Assembly (NCBI GenBank): GCA_964405755.1
Contig: CAYOPF010000017.1
Location: 1-31,342, forward strand
DNA: 31,342 nt
Origin: GWF2-33-9 sp964405755
GTDB taxonomy: Bacteria > Bacteroidota > Ignavibacteria > Kapaibacteriales > UBA2268
Direction: 5' to 3'
This document shows, piece by piece, positions 17,027 through 24,526 of the stretch. Positions within the stretch are counted from its first letter, which is position 1, and each line of letters starts with the position of its first letter. The translations under genes and the position numbers were made by a program. The notes beneath the pieces are model-generated. The model saw only the letters and a program-made list of their open reading frames with translations. It was not told where the DNA came from and searched no databases.

Positions 17027-17554
17027 CTATTTTATTTTATATGAAAATTTTACTTCAAAATTACCATTTTTATTGATTATATAGTTCAATGCAATAATAT
17101 CATCAACATTGAATTCAAACATATTGGCACCAACATAAGCATCGACTGCAGAAATAATATAAACCCCTAGTAAATAAAGTGCATTCAAATCGCGATAATC
17201 ACGGAAATATTCTCTTTTCCGGAATAAAAAATTCTTGTCGAATGCATTGGTACCGGTGTAATTGGCATATTCATCGGCGGCATCAACATATTTGATATGG
17301 TTATCTATAATAAAAAAAACTAAAGTACCCCATCCAGCAAAGAATAAAGGAGCTTTCCAGTAGGATTCCACATAATACTGCCCCCATCCTGGCAAAGCTA
17401 GAGAACGCATAACAGCTCCTGTTGGAGATTTTACCAAAGATATGTTTGAAATTGAATCGATTTGTCTATCCATTTGTAATGAGTCAATCTGTGGATAAAG
17501 ATAATTCGAAAACAGACATATCAATAGCAATATCGAGACAATTAGCCTATTCAA
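17027..17554 (-). CDS. DUF5683-like small membrane protein
   Basis: 175 residues. An N-terminal hydrophobic signal or anchor (residues 4-20) precedes RSLALPGWGQYYVESYWKAP (about 51-70), the hallmark of DUF5683 proteins of Bacteroidota. Two further hydrophobic segments follow near 70-85 and 125-140. The function is unknown; family members are predicted envelope proteins. The start overlaps the end of znuA by 8 bases, and pepT begins 8 bases after the stop, so it is the middle gene of a three-gene operon. Confidence 0.83.
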   Translation of the reverse strand: MNRLIVSILLLICLFSNYLYPQIDSLQMDRQIDSISNISLVKSPTGAVMRSLALPGWGQYYVESYWKAPLFFAGWGTLVFFIIDNHIKYVDAADEYANYTGTNAFDKNFLFRKREYFRDYRDLNALYLLGVYIISAVDAYVGANMFEFNVDDIIALNYIINKNGNFEVKFSYKIK

Positions 17555-18467
17555 GAGCGTCCTTCAACTTGTTGGCGTTGTACAAAATAAAATCGTTATA
17601 ATTTTTGAAATTTGTACCAATTGGATCAAGTTGAAAAATTGCAACACCAGATTCGTTGGCTATCATTTTAACCATTTTATCGGGTAACTGAGGTTCCGAG
17701 AAAATTGCTTTCACTCCAGAATTCTTCACTTTTTCGATAATATTCGAAAGTCCTTTTGGAGTTAATTCCTGTCCGGGATTGGGTTCTAGCGACCCGCCAT
17801 AGGTAAGCCCATATCGATTGATAAAATATAAAAAGGACGGATGGTGCAAAAATATTGGTTTATTTTTTATATTATTGACAATCGATCGAATTTGTTTGTC
17901 GATAATATTCAGTTTTTTAATAAAATTATCACCGTTGATTTTATAATATTGAGCATTCTTTGGGTCTATTTTCGATAAGGTATCAACAATTTTTACCGTT
18001 AAAGATTGTAGCAAAATTGGATCAGTCCAAAAATGGCTATCATATTTTTCATAATCGAATGTTGAGTCTTCCACATCATGATCGTGATTGCAGTCTTCGC
18101 CGTGGACATGATTGTGGGAGTTCTGGGCTACCCCTTCCTTATCGAGCATCTGTTCCATTTCAACCAATCGAAATAGTTCGATTACATTTGGATTGGTCTG
18201 CTTAACAGCCCACCCATCGTTATTTTTCGCAGCAAAGAAAAAAGCAGTAGCATTAGCAATTTTATGTCCATCCGAAGGTTTTGTATTATAAGTATGGGGG
18301 GATGTGTTCGCAGGAACAACATATTCCACCTGAGCCTTGTTCCCAACAATTTCTTTGATAATCATAGCAATTGGAGCAGAAGTGGTTACATAATTGATTT
18401 CATTATTTTGAGCAGAACAGGCCACTAAAGCAACTAATGATATTATAGCCAATTTAAATTTAAACAT
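17547..18467 (-). CDS. znuA: Zinc ABC transporter substrate-binding lipoprotein (ZnuA-like)
   Basis: 306 residues, cluster A-I metal-binding protein. The lipoprotein signal ends LVAC (Cys17). Metal-site residues fit the family: PANTSPHTY (H58), YDSHFWTDP (H144), FLHHPSFLYF (His near 213) and a C-terminal acidic site near FSEPQLPD. A loop at about 117-135 is rich in His and Asp (HNHVHGEDCNHDHD), a feature of zinc rather than manganese binding proteins. It delivers Zn from the periplasm to the permease/ATPase pair, which here must be the genes at 7861-9410 or another set. A TAnnTTTG box lies at 18489-18496. I see no clear Zur operator. Confidence 0.94.
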   Translation of the reverse strand: MFKFKLAIISLVALVACSAQNNEINYVTTSAPIAMIIKEIVGNKAQVEYVVPANTSPHTYNTKPSDGHKIANATAFFFAAKNNDGWAVKQTNPNVIELFRLVEMEQMLDKEGVAQNSHNHVHGEDCNHDHDVEDSTFDYEKYDSHFWTDPILLQSLTVKIVDTLSKIDPKNAQYYKINGDNFIKKLNIIDKQIRSIVNNIKNKPIFLHHPSFLYFINRYGLTYGGSLEPNPGQELTPKGLSNIIEKVKNSGVKAIFSEPQLPDKMVKMIANESGVAIFQLDPIGTNFKNYNDFILYNANKLKDALE

Positions 18468-18488
18468 AACTTATCTGATTTTGTTTTC

Positions 18489-18496
18489 CAAAATTA
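18489..18496 (-). promoter_or_regulatory. Candidate -7 box (TAATTTTG) for znuA
   Basis: Fits TAnnTTTG, 21 bases before the ATG at 18467. It would also drive the DUF5683-like gene and pepT. No palindromic Zur operator was recognised nearby. Confidence 0.38.
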
Positions 18497-18611
18497 CATT
18501 AAATCGATTATTAATAAACGAATTGAATAAAAAATACTTGCAAAAACCTCAACCAACCCAATAGTGTAGATTTGCAATAAATAATCATTCTGAATGGAAA
18601 TTTTAAGATTT

Positions 18612-19358
18612 TTATTTATTTACAAAATTCTTTAAGAAAAGTTTGGTTTCTTCGGTTAATAATAATTTTGCACTAATGTGTGCCCTGTCCATAAAAATAT
18701 CGGTATTCCAGCACTCCCATTCCCAGAACATTGATTTCAGTTCGGCCATAGCTGAATTACTTCTGTTGTTGATTTGTTTGCACAAATTAATTGCATATTC
18801 CATTGGAGTTGGGTTTTCGGTAACAACATTCACTAAATTGCGTGCCAAAGCCCAATCGGCTGATTTGTAGTAAGTATCGATTGTCATTTCCATTAGTGGA
18901 GACTTCCCAATTTTCTTTTCGATAACAGGTGCGATAACAAAGGGACCTATTCCCACTGAGTACTCGCTCAATCTGAATTCAGCTTTCGGTGAAGCAACAA
19001 CATAATCCGAAGCTGATACCAATCCAACAGATCCTCCGATTGCTTTTCCTTCCACCACTGTAATAATGAGCTTGTTGGAGTTAACCATTTCCTTAATTAC
19101 TTTTGCAAAACCCGAAAAAAACTTAATTGCTGAATCAGAATCTTCTATTGATAACATTTCATCGAAAGATGCACCAGCAGAAAAGAGTTTTGGGTTATCA
19201 CTAAGAAACAAAATTGATTTGACATTATTATCATTTTTCGCACTAACCAAAATTGAATGCAAATCATTAAGCATACTGGAAGTAAAAGAATTAGCTTTAT
19301 CGTTAAAAAAGCGGATTTCGAGAGTGTTTTCGAGTATTTGACTTTTAATATATTCCAT
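18612..19358 (-). CDS. Enoyl-CoA hydratase/isomerase (crotonase) family protein
   Basis: 248 residues with the crotonase fold. The first oxyanion-hole segment is FSAGASFDEM (about 57-66). The second is EGKAIGGSVGLVSASDYVVA (about 103-122). In GGSVGL the position of the hydratase catalytic glutamate Glu144 (GGGCELA in rat) is Gly, while the second glutamate is kept in FRLSEYSVGIGP. This pattern (SEYSVGIGPFVIAPVIEKKIG) is seen in a Bacteroidota subgroup. Simple hydration of crotonyl-CoA is therefore uncertain; isomerase or other acyl-CoA chemistry is possible. It is a lone gene, divergent from the LCP gene, with TAnnTTTG 19 bases upstream. Confidence 0.88.
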   Translation of the reverse strand: MEYIKSQILENTLEIRFFNDKANSFTSSMLNDLHSILVSAKNDNNVKSILFLSDNPKLFSAGASFDEMLSIEDSDSAIKFFSGFAKVIKEMVNSNKLIITVVEGKAIGGSVGLVSASDYVVASPKAEFRLSEYSVGIGPFVIAPVIEKKIGKSPLMEMTIDTYYKSADWALARNLVNVVTENPTPMEYAINLCKQINNRSNSAMAELKSMFWEWECWNTDIFMDRAHISAKLLLTEETKLFLKNFVNK

Positions 19359-19377
19359 TGTTAAGATTTATTTTTTT

Positions 19378-19385
19378 CAAAAATA
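19378..19385 (-). promoter_or_regulatory. Candidate -7 box (TATTTTTG) for the crotonase gene
   Basis: Fits TAnnTTTG, 19 bases before the ATG at 19358, in the 80-base divergent gap shared with the LCP gene. Confidence 0.36.
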
Positions 19386-19409
19386 TTAATTTTGTGTTAA
19401 TATTTTGTT

Positions 19410-19417
19410 TAAATTTG
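19410..19417 (+). promoter_or_regulatory. Candidate -7 box (TAAATTTG) for the LCP-sixA pair
   Basis: Fits TAnnTTTG, 21 bases before the GTG at 19439, which supports that GTG as the start. A second match (TAATTTTG, 19387-19394) lies further upstream. Confidence 0.38.
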
Positions 19418-19438
19418 TTTTCTATATAAATTATTCAA

Positions 19439-20701
19439 GTGAAAAATCCAAAATATATATTTATTTCTTTAGGATTTACGGCATTAATTGTATTCGGATA
19501 CTTTTTGTTGCAAACTCCTAAGACCGAAGCAAACCCTTCGTCAAACAATAAAACAAACAATGATAGTTCCGACATTGACAAGCTCGATACAGCTTTTTTA
19601 AAATCTGTGTTTGAACTGGACACAACAAGTGTTTTGGATGGCGACAGTTTGATTATCAATGGCGAAGATATGCGAGCTGGTTCTTCGAGGGATGAATTTG
19701 CTTGTTATAATCGCATAAACATTGCGTTAATCGGTGTTGATGGCAGAATGGGTGCTCCTCGAGGCCATGCCGACGCCAATCATATAATTTCCATAATTCC
19801 AGATGCTGGAAAAATTCAAATAATCTCCATACCTCGCGATACTTATGTGGACTGTGGCTACGACGATACTACCAATTTAAACAAACTTACGGTTTATTAT
19901 ATGGGAGCAGGTCGCGAAGCTTACCTCGAAAAAATCGCCGAAATTGCAGGATTGGGCTCAATAAAGTATTATGTTGAATTTGGGTTCTCGCAAGCAATGG
20001 GCATGCTTAGATTATTTGGTTATAATTCCACCCAAACGCTGCAAGTGCTAAGAAGTCGCAAAAGCTTTGCAATAGGCGATTATCAAAGGGTGTATAACCA
20101 GGCTCAGTTTGTTCGACAATTAATTCTGAGGCATTTTGACTTGACTAATGGGTCCTTGAAGCCTGTGTTCATTAATGGAATTTTAGCTTTAGTAAGAACA
20201 AATATGAATTACGATATTGTTTCTAATATTTTTGATACAATTGAAGAAAAGGGAATTCATAAAAATCCTGACAACATAAGTATCAAAATTAAACCAGGGG
20301 TTCAAACTGGTTATAAAGTGTTCGATTTTTCCAATCCAGAGGTAATTGCAAGTTTAAGAGACCAATTAAAATTGGAAAGTATTGCCAAGCAAGATACAAC
20401 TGCATTTAGTCCGAAAAATTTCCAAGAATACCTCTCGAATAAACTCAACAATATAATTTTTGATTCAGCAAAGGATACAATTAAAAATCCAAGACTTGCA
20501 ATTAACAAATTAAAACCTTATTATGAACAAAGAATTTGGCTTCAGATAAGCAACGAAGAGGAAAGTCTGGAATTTAGCAGGAAAGTTTCGGATATTATGA
20601 CTAATTCATATTTGAAAATTAAAGATACAACGAATGCAAGAAAGATACAAAATGCTTTTTTGGCAGAACAAGAATTGTTTAATAAATCTAAGTCGAAATG
20701 A
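19439..20701 (+). CDS. LytR-CpsA-Psr (LCP) family protein
   Basis: 420 residues from a GTG at 19439; no in-frame ATG lies close by. A single N-terminal membrane anchor (about 7-24) precedes a polar linker and the LCP domain at about 90-235: NIALIGVDGRMG, DANHIISI, ISIPRDTYVDCGY, and LRSRK...GDYQRVYNQAQFVRQLI, which carries the conserved Arg residues that bind the lipid pyrophosphate. The C-terminal 180 residues are less recognisable and end in a helical segment. LCP enzymes transfer undecaprenyl-linked glycopolymers to the cell wall. They are classic in Gram-positives; the acceptor in this diderm is unknown. It overlaps the SixA gene by 4 bases (ATGA). Confidence 0.87.
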   Translation: MKNPKYIFISLGFTALIVFGYFLLQTPKTEANPSSNNKTNNDSSDIDKLDTAFLKSVFELDTTSVLDGDSLIINGEDMRAGSSRDEFACYNRINIALIGVDGRMGAPRGHADANHIISIIPDAGKIQIISIPRDTYVDCGYDDTTNLNKLTVYYMGAGREAYLEKIAEIAGLGSIKYYVEFGFSQAMGMLRLFGYNSTQTLQVLRSRKSFAIGDYQRVYNQAQFVRQLILRHFDLTNGSLKPVFINGILALVRTNMNYDIVSNIFDTIEEKGIHKNPDNISIKIKPGVQTGYKVFDFSNPEVIASLRDQLKLESIAKQDTTAFSPKNFQEYLSNKLNNIIFDSAKDTIKNPRLAINKLKPYYEQRIWLQISNEEESLEFSRKVSDIMTNSYLKIKDTTNARKIQNAFLAEQELFNKSKSK

Positions 20702-21195
20702 AATTAGTTACATTAATAAGGCATGCCAAATCGAGTTGGGATAATGCAAATTTATCCGATTTCGAGCGAAAATTAAACGCCCGCGGAAGAAGAGATGCTG
20801 AATTTATGAGTAGCTTTTTGCCCAAGATGTTACCCAATCCGGATGTGATTTACTGCTCCAAGGCTGAGAGAGCAATCGAAACATCTCGCTATTTTATAGA
20901 AAGTTATAATTTCCCACAAGAAAAACTAATTTATGATCACGGCATTTATGAAAATGGTATCAGATATTTAATAAAATTAATCCAAAATTCACCTGACACT
21001 GTCAACAATCTCGTAATTATTGGCCACAACCCCGATATTACTGCATTTAGCAATGCCTATACCGGTACTTACTTCGACAACATTCCTACTTGTGGGATAA
21101 TTGGTATTGATTTCGACATTGAAAAATGGTCTGATTTTTCGCACACAATCGGCAAAATCAGATTTTATGAATATCCTAAAAAATACTTGAAATAA
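20698..21195 (+). CDS. SixA-like histidine phosphatase
   Basis: 165 residues. The RHG motif is RHAKSSWDN at residues 8-16, and the second phosphohistidine-pocket motif is IGHNPDI near 108-114. LSDFERKLNARGRRDAE and YCSKAERAIETSRYF are typical of the SixA branch, which dephosphorylates phosphohistidine in phosphotransfer proteins. The substrate here is not known. It starts inside the LCP stop codon (ATGA), so the two are co-translated. Its stop codon is directly adjacent to the stop of the convergent thioredoxin gene, with no space for a terminator. Confidence 0.92.
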   Translation: MKLVTLIRHAKSSWDNANLSDFERKLNARGRRDAEFMSSFLPKMLPNPDVIYCSKAERAIETSRYFIESYNFPQEKLIYDHGIYENGIRYLIKLIQNSPDTVNNLVIIGHNPDITAFSNAYTGTYFDNIPTCGIIGIDFDIEKWSDFSHTIGKIRFYEYPKKYLK

Positions 21196-21708
21196 CTATT
21201 TTTTCTCGGATTCGATTAATTCGCGTACTTTTTTAATAATTTCCTCTTCGCCACCTTCGGCATAACCGGCATGTTCCCAGATAATTTCGCCACGAGAGTT
21301 TACCACAAATGTATGAGGTGGGTTTGTTACTCCCATAGCTCTTTTCAGGTCGCTATTTTCGTCCAGATAGAAATCGAATTTCCATCCCCGCCCAGCAACA
21401 AATGGTGCAACTTTCTTGGTTGTCCTTGCATCATCGATCGATACTGCGATAAATTTAACTCCTGTTTCCTTCTGCCATTGCTCGTAAACTTTATGGATAT
21501 TGTTCAACTCTCTGATACACGGAACGCACCAGGTAGCCCAGAAATCGACAATAATTGGTTTTTCGTCGTTTCTGATTGTCGAAAAATCCAATGTATTACC
21601 TTTTAAATCCTTAACATTAACTTTTGGCAAGGTCTTTAAACTTTGACTTTGTGAAGGTACTGTTAATATTATCAGTAGACCTATGATTGAAATAAGTATT
21701 TTTTTCAT
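21196..21708 (-). CDS. TlpA-like periplasmic thioredoxin-fold protein
   Basis: 170 residues. A signal peptide (about 1-22, ending SQSQS) precedes an AhpC-TSA/thioredoxin fold with WCVPC at 60-64 (C61 and C64), VSIDDARTTKKV, and TNPPHTFVV with the cis-proline near residue 130. It is a likely membrane-exposed disulfide reductase of the TlpA/ResA type, used in cytochrome maturation or thiol repair; the partner is unknown. A TAnnTTTG promoter match was not found directly upstream. Its coding end abuts the end of the SixA gene. Confidence 0.92.
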   Translation of the reverse strand: MKKILISIIGLLIILTVPSQSQSLKTLPKVNVKDLKGNTLDFSTIRNDEKPIIVDFWATWCVPCIRELNNIHKVYEQWQKETGVKFIAVSIDDARTTKKVAPFVAGRGWKFDFYLDENSDLKRAMGVTNPPHTFVVNSRGEIIWEHAGYAEGGEEEIIKKVRELIESEKK

Positions 21709-21721
21709 ATTTTTGTTTTCT

Positions 21722-21729
21722 TAATTTTG
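21722..21729 (+). promoter_or_regulatory. Candidate -7 box (TAATTTTG) for the T9SS gene at 21754
   Basis: Fits TAnnTTTG, 24 bases before the ATG at 21754. It overlaps the TTG that would be the longer start, which argues against that start. Confidence 0.36.
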
Positions 21730-21753
21730 CAAATTAATAATTTTGAGGTTCAA

Positions 21754-22470
21754 ATGAACAAGTTATATAGAATTTTTATCGTATTTATTATTTTAATACC
21801 ATTCAATTTATTCTCCCAATCTTTTGAAGTCCTGGGCGATAAAGTAATCGACGAAACAGTAGATATTGAAGAACATTGGGATATATACTTCTCCACTTCT
21901 ATCAAAAATATTGGTTCGATGCCAGTTAACGTTAAACTTAGTTCGAAAGTTGTCTCTATGACTTATGGTCATTCCTATGACATTTGCTGGGATGGTTTAT
22001 GCTCACCACCTACAACAGAAGATTGGGTTGCAAGTGGTAGTTATAAGCTCAACCCTAACGAATCCATTCCAGAAAACTTCTTCTATGCCCACTATTACTC
22101 ATTTTATAAAATGAGTGATCCATCGGTAGGAGAAGGAAACATTATCTACATATTTTCAAATGAAATGAATCCCAACGATAAGGTCGAAATCGATGCAAAG
22201 TATAAATTTATTGACGGGAAATCTGTTTATGAAGTTTTTAGCAATCCCGATATCGATTTTACTTTCGTAAATAGAAATATCTCTGTTTCTTCGGTAAAAT
22301 ATGATAAATTGAATTTGGAATTATTCGATATCAACGGAAACAAGGTTGTAAATCAGAATTTTGTAAATACCTATCAATCTGAACTAAACAACTTACCAGC
22401 AGGTACATACTTAATCAGAATAAGCTCGGAAAATAAGGTGTTATCCAAAGGCAAAATTGTTTTAAATTAA
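21754..22470 (+). CDS. Secreted protein with T9SS type A sorting domain, function unknown
   Basis: 238 residues from the ATG at 21754; a TTG-initiated extension to 21727 would add 9 residues that spoil the signal peptide. The signal peptide ends LFSQS at about residue 21. The central 130 residues have two cysteines (DICWDGLCSPP) and resemble a beta-sandwich of unknown type. The C-terminal 75 residues are a sorting domain: NLELFDINGNKVVN, LNNLPAGTYLIRI and the end SKGKIVLN. It is probably exported by T9SS. TAATTTTG at 21722-21729 sits 24 bases before the ATG, and a terminator follows at 22512-22548. Confidence 0.85.
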   Translation: MNKLYRIFIVFIILIPFNLFSQSFEVLGDKVIDETVDIEEHWDIYFSTSIKNIGSMPVNVKLSSKVVSMTYGHSYDICWDGLCSPPTTEDWVASGSYKLNPNESIPENFFYAHYYSFYKMSDPSVGEGNIIYIFSNEMNPNDKVEIDAKYKFIDGKSVYEVFSNPDIDFTFVNRNISVSSVKYDKLNLELFDINGNKVVNQNFVNTYQSELNNLPAGTYLIRISSENKVLSKGKIVLN

Positions 22471-22511
22471 ATAATAGCAGTTTTACTTAGTATATAATAT
22501 TAACATGAACC

Positions 22512-22548
22512 AAAACTTCAGAAGTTTTATTACTTCTGAAGTTTTTTT
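22512..22548. terminator. Rho-independent terminator, probably bidirectional
   Basis: An 11-base perfect stem, AACTTCAGAAG (22514-22524) against CTTCTGAAGTT (22533-22543), with an 8-base loop. It is followed by a T-run on the plus strand and an A-run at its 5' side, so it can stop transcription from both sides. It ends the plus-strand T9SS gene and touches the stop codon of cmk (22549-22547) on the minus strand. Confidence 0.9.
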
Positions 22549-23221
22549 ATTTGGATAGTATCTTTTTTGCATAATCAATGATTAGGTTGCACTGTTGCTC
22601 GATTGTAATGTTAGTAGTATCGATTTCGATGGCATCTTCGGCTTTTCGGAGTGGACTTATTTCCCGATTACTATCGTAATGATCCCTATCTTTAATATTT
22701 TGGACTAGGTTATCGAAGGATTCGATAATGTTCTTTTCCGATAATTCACTCTGTCTTCTTTTGGCACGCTCTTCGACCGATGCATTCAAAAATATTTTTA
22801 ATTCGGCATTGGGAAACACATGGGTTCCAATATCGCGTCCATCCATCACAACACCGCCATTACGGCCCAGCAACCTTTGTTGTTCGACCATTTTCTCGCG
22901 AACGCACCTTGATGCACTAACTGGGCTCACATAGGACGAAACTTCTGTAGTTCGAATTTGCATACTCACATCTTCACCATTCATCAGGACGATTTGCCGT
23001 TCGCTCCCTTGAAGTAATTCCAAACTAATATCCTCCATAAGCGGACAGATGTTTGCTTCGGATAGTTCGCTTCCAGTTCGTAGCCACTTTAAAGTAACAG
23101 CGCGATACATTGCTCCTGTATCGATATAAATATAATCCAATTCCTTGGCAACTAAACGAGCCGTCGTGGATTTGCCCGATCCAGCAAAACCATCTATTGC
23201 AATTATCAGTTTTTTATTCAT
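22547..23221 (-). CDS. cmk: Cytidylate kinase
   Basis: 224 residues. It phosphorylates CMP/dCMP to the diphosphates in the cytoplasm. P-loop GFAGSGKSTT is at 11-20, YIDTGAMYRAVT near 31-42, MDGRDIGTHVFP near 120-131, and RDHYDSNREISPLRKAEDA near 175-193, all family hallmarks. Length is normal. It overlaps the HAD gene upstream by 8 bases, so it is coupled to it. The stop codon lies within the T-tract of the terminator at 22512-22548. Confidence 0.97.
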   Translation of the reverse strand: MNKKLIIAIDGFAGSGKSTTARLVAKELDYIYIDTGAMYRAVTLKWLRTGSELSEANICPLMEDISLELLQGSERQIVLMNGEDVSMQIRTTEVSSYVSPVSASRCVREKMVEQQRLLGRNGGVVMDGRDIGTHVFPNAELKIFLNASVEERAKRRQSELSEKNIIESFDNLVQNIKDRDHYDSNREISPLRKAEDAIEIDTTNITIEQQCNLIIDYAKKILSK

Positions 23222-23918
23222 TAATTTCGAAAATTTTTAAAATTGATTTATAAACATCGATGTATTCCTCGAGTGAAGAGAAAATTAAATCGGGTTCGAA
23301 CTTAAGCAATTCGTAATATGGAGTGTTGCCTGTAGCGACAGCCATGGATTTCATTTTATTATGCTGAGCTGATTGAATATCGCGATGGGTATCGCCAACT
23401 ACGATTGATTTCTTGGGGGATACTTCGGGAAACAATTCTTTTGCGTTTTTGAGTGCAGTCTTTGGCAAATCCAATCGATTTGGAAAATTGTCTCCATAGG
23501 CGCCAAAATCGAAATAATGCAGAAGGTTGGCTAATTTTAGTTTTGTGTGTGCATTTAATTGGAAATTGCCTGTAACAAGTCCAATTTTAAATCTGCTGTC
23601 CTTATGCAGAATTTCCAATAGTTCCACCACTCCATCGAGAACTTGGATATCGGATTGAACCAATTGGGATTTGAACTCCGAATTGATATTATTATAGATA
23701 ATCTCTTTATTATCCAAAAACAAATTCTGATCGAGGTTCAGGGATTTGAAAATCGATGTAATAATTCCAAAATCAGTTCTACCTGCAAAATCGATATGCA
23801 CGCGAGAGTCCATCTGAATTCCCAAAGTATCTTTTAAAACTTTAGAAAATATACTTTGAGAAATACCTTTTTTAATGTGGACCATGGTCCCATCGATATC
23901 GAATAATACTAAATACAT
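23214..23918 (-). CDS. HAD superfamily hydrolase, phosphoglycolate-phosphatase-like
   Basis: 234 residues. HAD motif I is LFDIDGT (Asp7 nucleophile and Asp9), motif II is VTGNFQ, and motif III/IV is IVVGDTHRDIQSA. A helical cap follows motif I. It is close to Gph-type phosphatases, but the substrate is not certain; other 2-phosphoglycolate-like or nucleotide substrates are possible. It overlaps cmk by 8 bases and lies 9 bases after ssb. Confidence 0.9.
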   Translation of the reverse strand: MYLVLFDIDGTMVHIKKGISQSIFSKVLKDTLGIQMDSRVHIDFAGRTDFGIITSIFKSLNLDQNLFLDNKEIIYNNINSEFKSQLVQSDIQVLDGVVELLEILHKDSRFKIGLVTGNFQLNAHTKLKLANLLHYFDFGAYGDNFPNRLDLPKTALKNAKELFPEVSPKKSIVVGDTHRDIQSAQHNKMKSMAVATGNTPYYELLKFEPDLIFSSLEEYIDVYKSILKIFEINE

Positions 23919-23927
23919 ATTTTGCTA

Positions 23928-24407
23928 TTAAAAGGGTACGTCGTCGGCTTTTTCTTCTTTGTCAATGTCGTGAGTATCGTAACTCCCTTTATCTTCTGGT
24001 TGGTCGTAGCTGTCGAAGTCTTCGTTAGGAGTTTGCTCATATTGTTTTGATTCATTTACCTGAAAACTTCTTGTTTCATCGCTTTTTTTGGCATCCAGCA
24101 TCATAAAATTCGAAGCAACAATTTTGTAGGAGTATTGCTTAACACCATTTTTTTCGTAGTTTTCGTTTTGTACTCTACCTTCCACAAGGATGCTTGAACC
24201 TTTTTTTAAGAATTTCGAGGCAATGTCTGCCAAATTATCCCACATTTCGATGCGATGCCAATCTGTGATTTCAGTTTTATCTTTTCCAACTCTATTAGTT
24301 GCTAAATTGAAGCTACAAACGGATTTTCCGGAAGTAATGCTTCTAAGTTGAGGGTCGGCACCTAATCTGCCAACCAATACGACGTGATTATATGTTCTAC
24401 TAGCCAT
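23928..24407 (-). CDS. ssb: Single-stranded DNA-binding protein
   Basis: 159 residues. An OB-fold at about 1-110 (VVLVGRLGADPQLR, SFNLATNR, WHRIEMWDNLADIASKFL, GSSILVEGRV) is followed by an acidic disordered tail ending DDVPF, the partner-binding tip. It protects ssDNA and recruits repair and replication proteins. It is the first gene of the ssb-HAD-cmk operon. A TAnnTTTG box (TAATTTTG on the minus strand) lies 22 bases upstream. Confidence 0.97.
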   Translation of the reverse strand: MASRTYNHVVLVGRLGADPQLRSITSGKSVCSFNLATNRVGKDKTEITDWHRIEMWDNLADIASKFLKKGSSILVEGRVQNENYEKNGVKQYSYKIVASNFMMLDAKKSDETRSFQVNESKQYEQTPNEDFDSYDQPEDKGSYDTHDIDKEEKADDVPF

Positions 24408-24429
24408 AAAAATAAACCAAAAATTTATA

Positions 24430-24437
24430 CAAAATTA
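24430..24437 (-). promoter_or_regulatory. Candidate -7 box (TAATTTTG) for ssb
   Basis: Fits TAnnTTTG, 22 bases before the ssb ATG at 24407. Confidence 0.36.
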
Positions 24438-24444
24438 GTAAATT

Positions 24445-24452
24445 TATGTTTG
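24445..24452 (+). promoter_or_regulatory. Candidate -7 box (TATGTTTG) for speA
   Basis: Fits TAnnTTTG on the plus strand in the ssb-speA gap, 74 bases before the speA ATG. This would leave a longer leader than for the other genes, so it is weaker. Confidence 0.28.
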
Positions 24453-24526
24453 ATTAATTCGTTATTTAACATTTATTTTCAAAATTTTTTAAAATAAAAT
24501 TTTTCAACTTAAAAAGTGATTAGCAA

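Noticed and set aside
18061..18130. Repetitive His/Asp codons in znuA as a tandem repeat
   Set aside because: It is the coding of the His-rich metal loop of ZnuA, not a DNA repeat array.
18580..18600. ATCATTCTGAATGG as another copy of the TGTCATTCTGAGCC repeat
   Set aside because: Only nine bases match and the hairpin part is absent.
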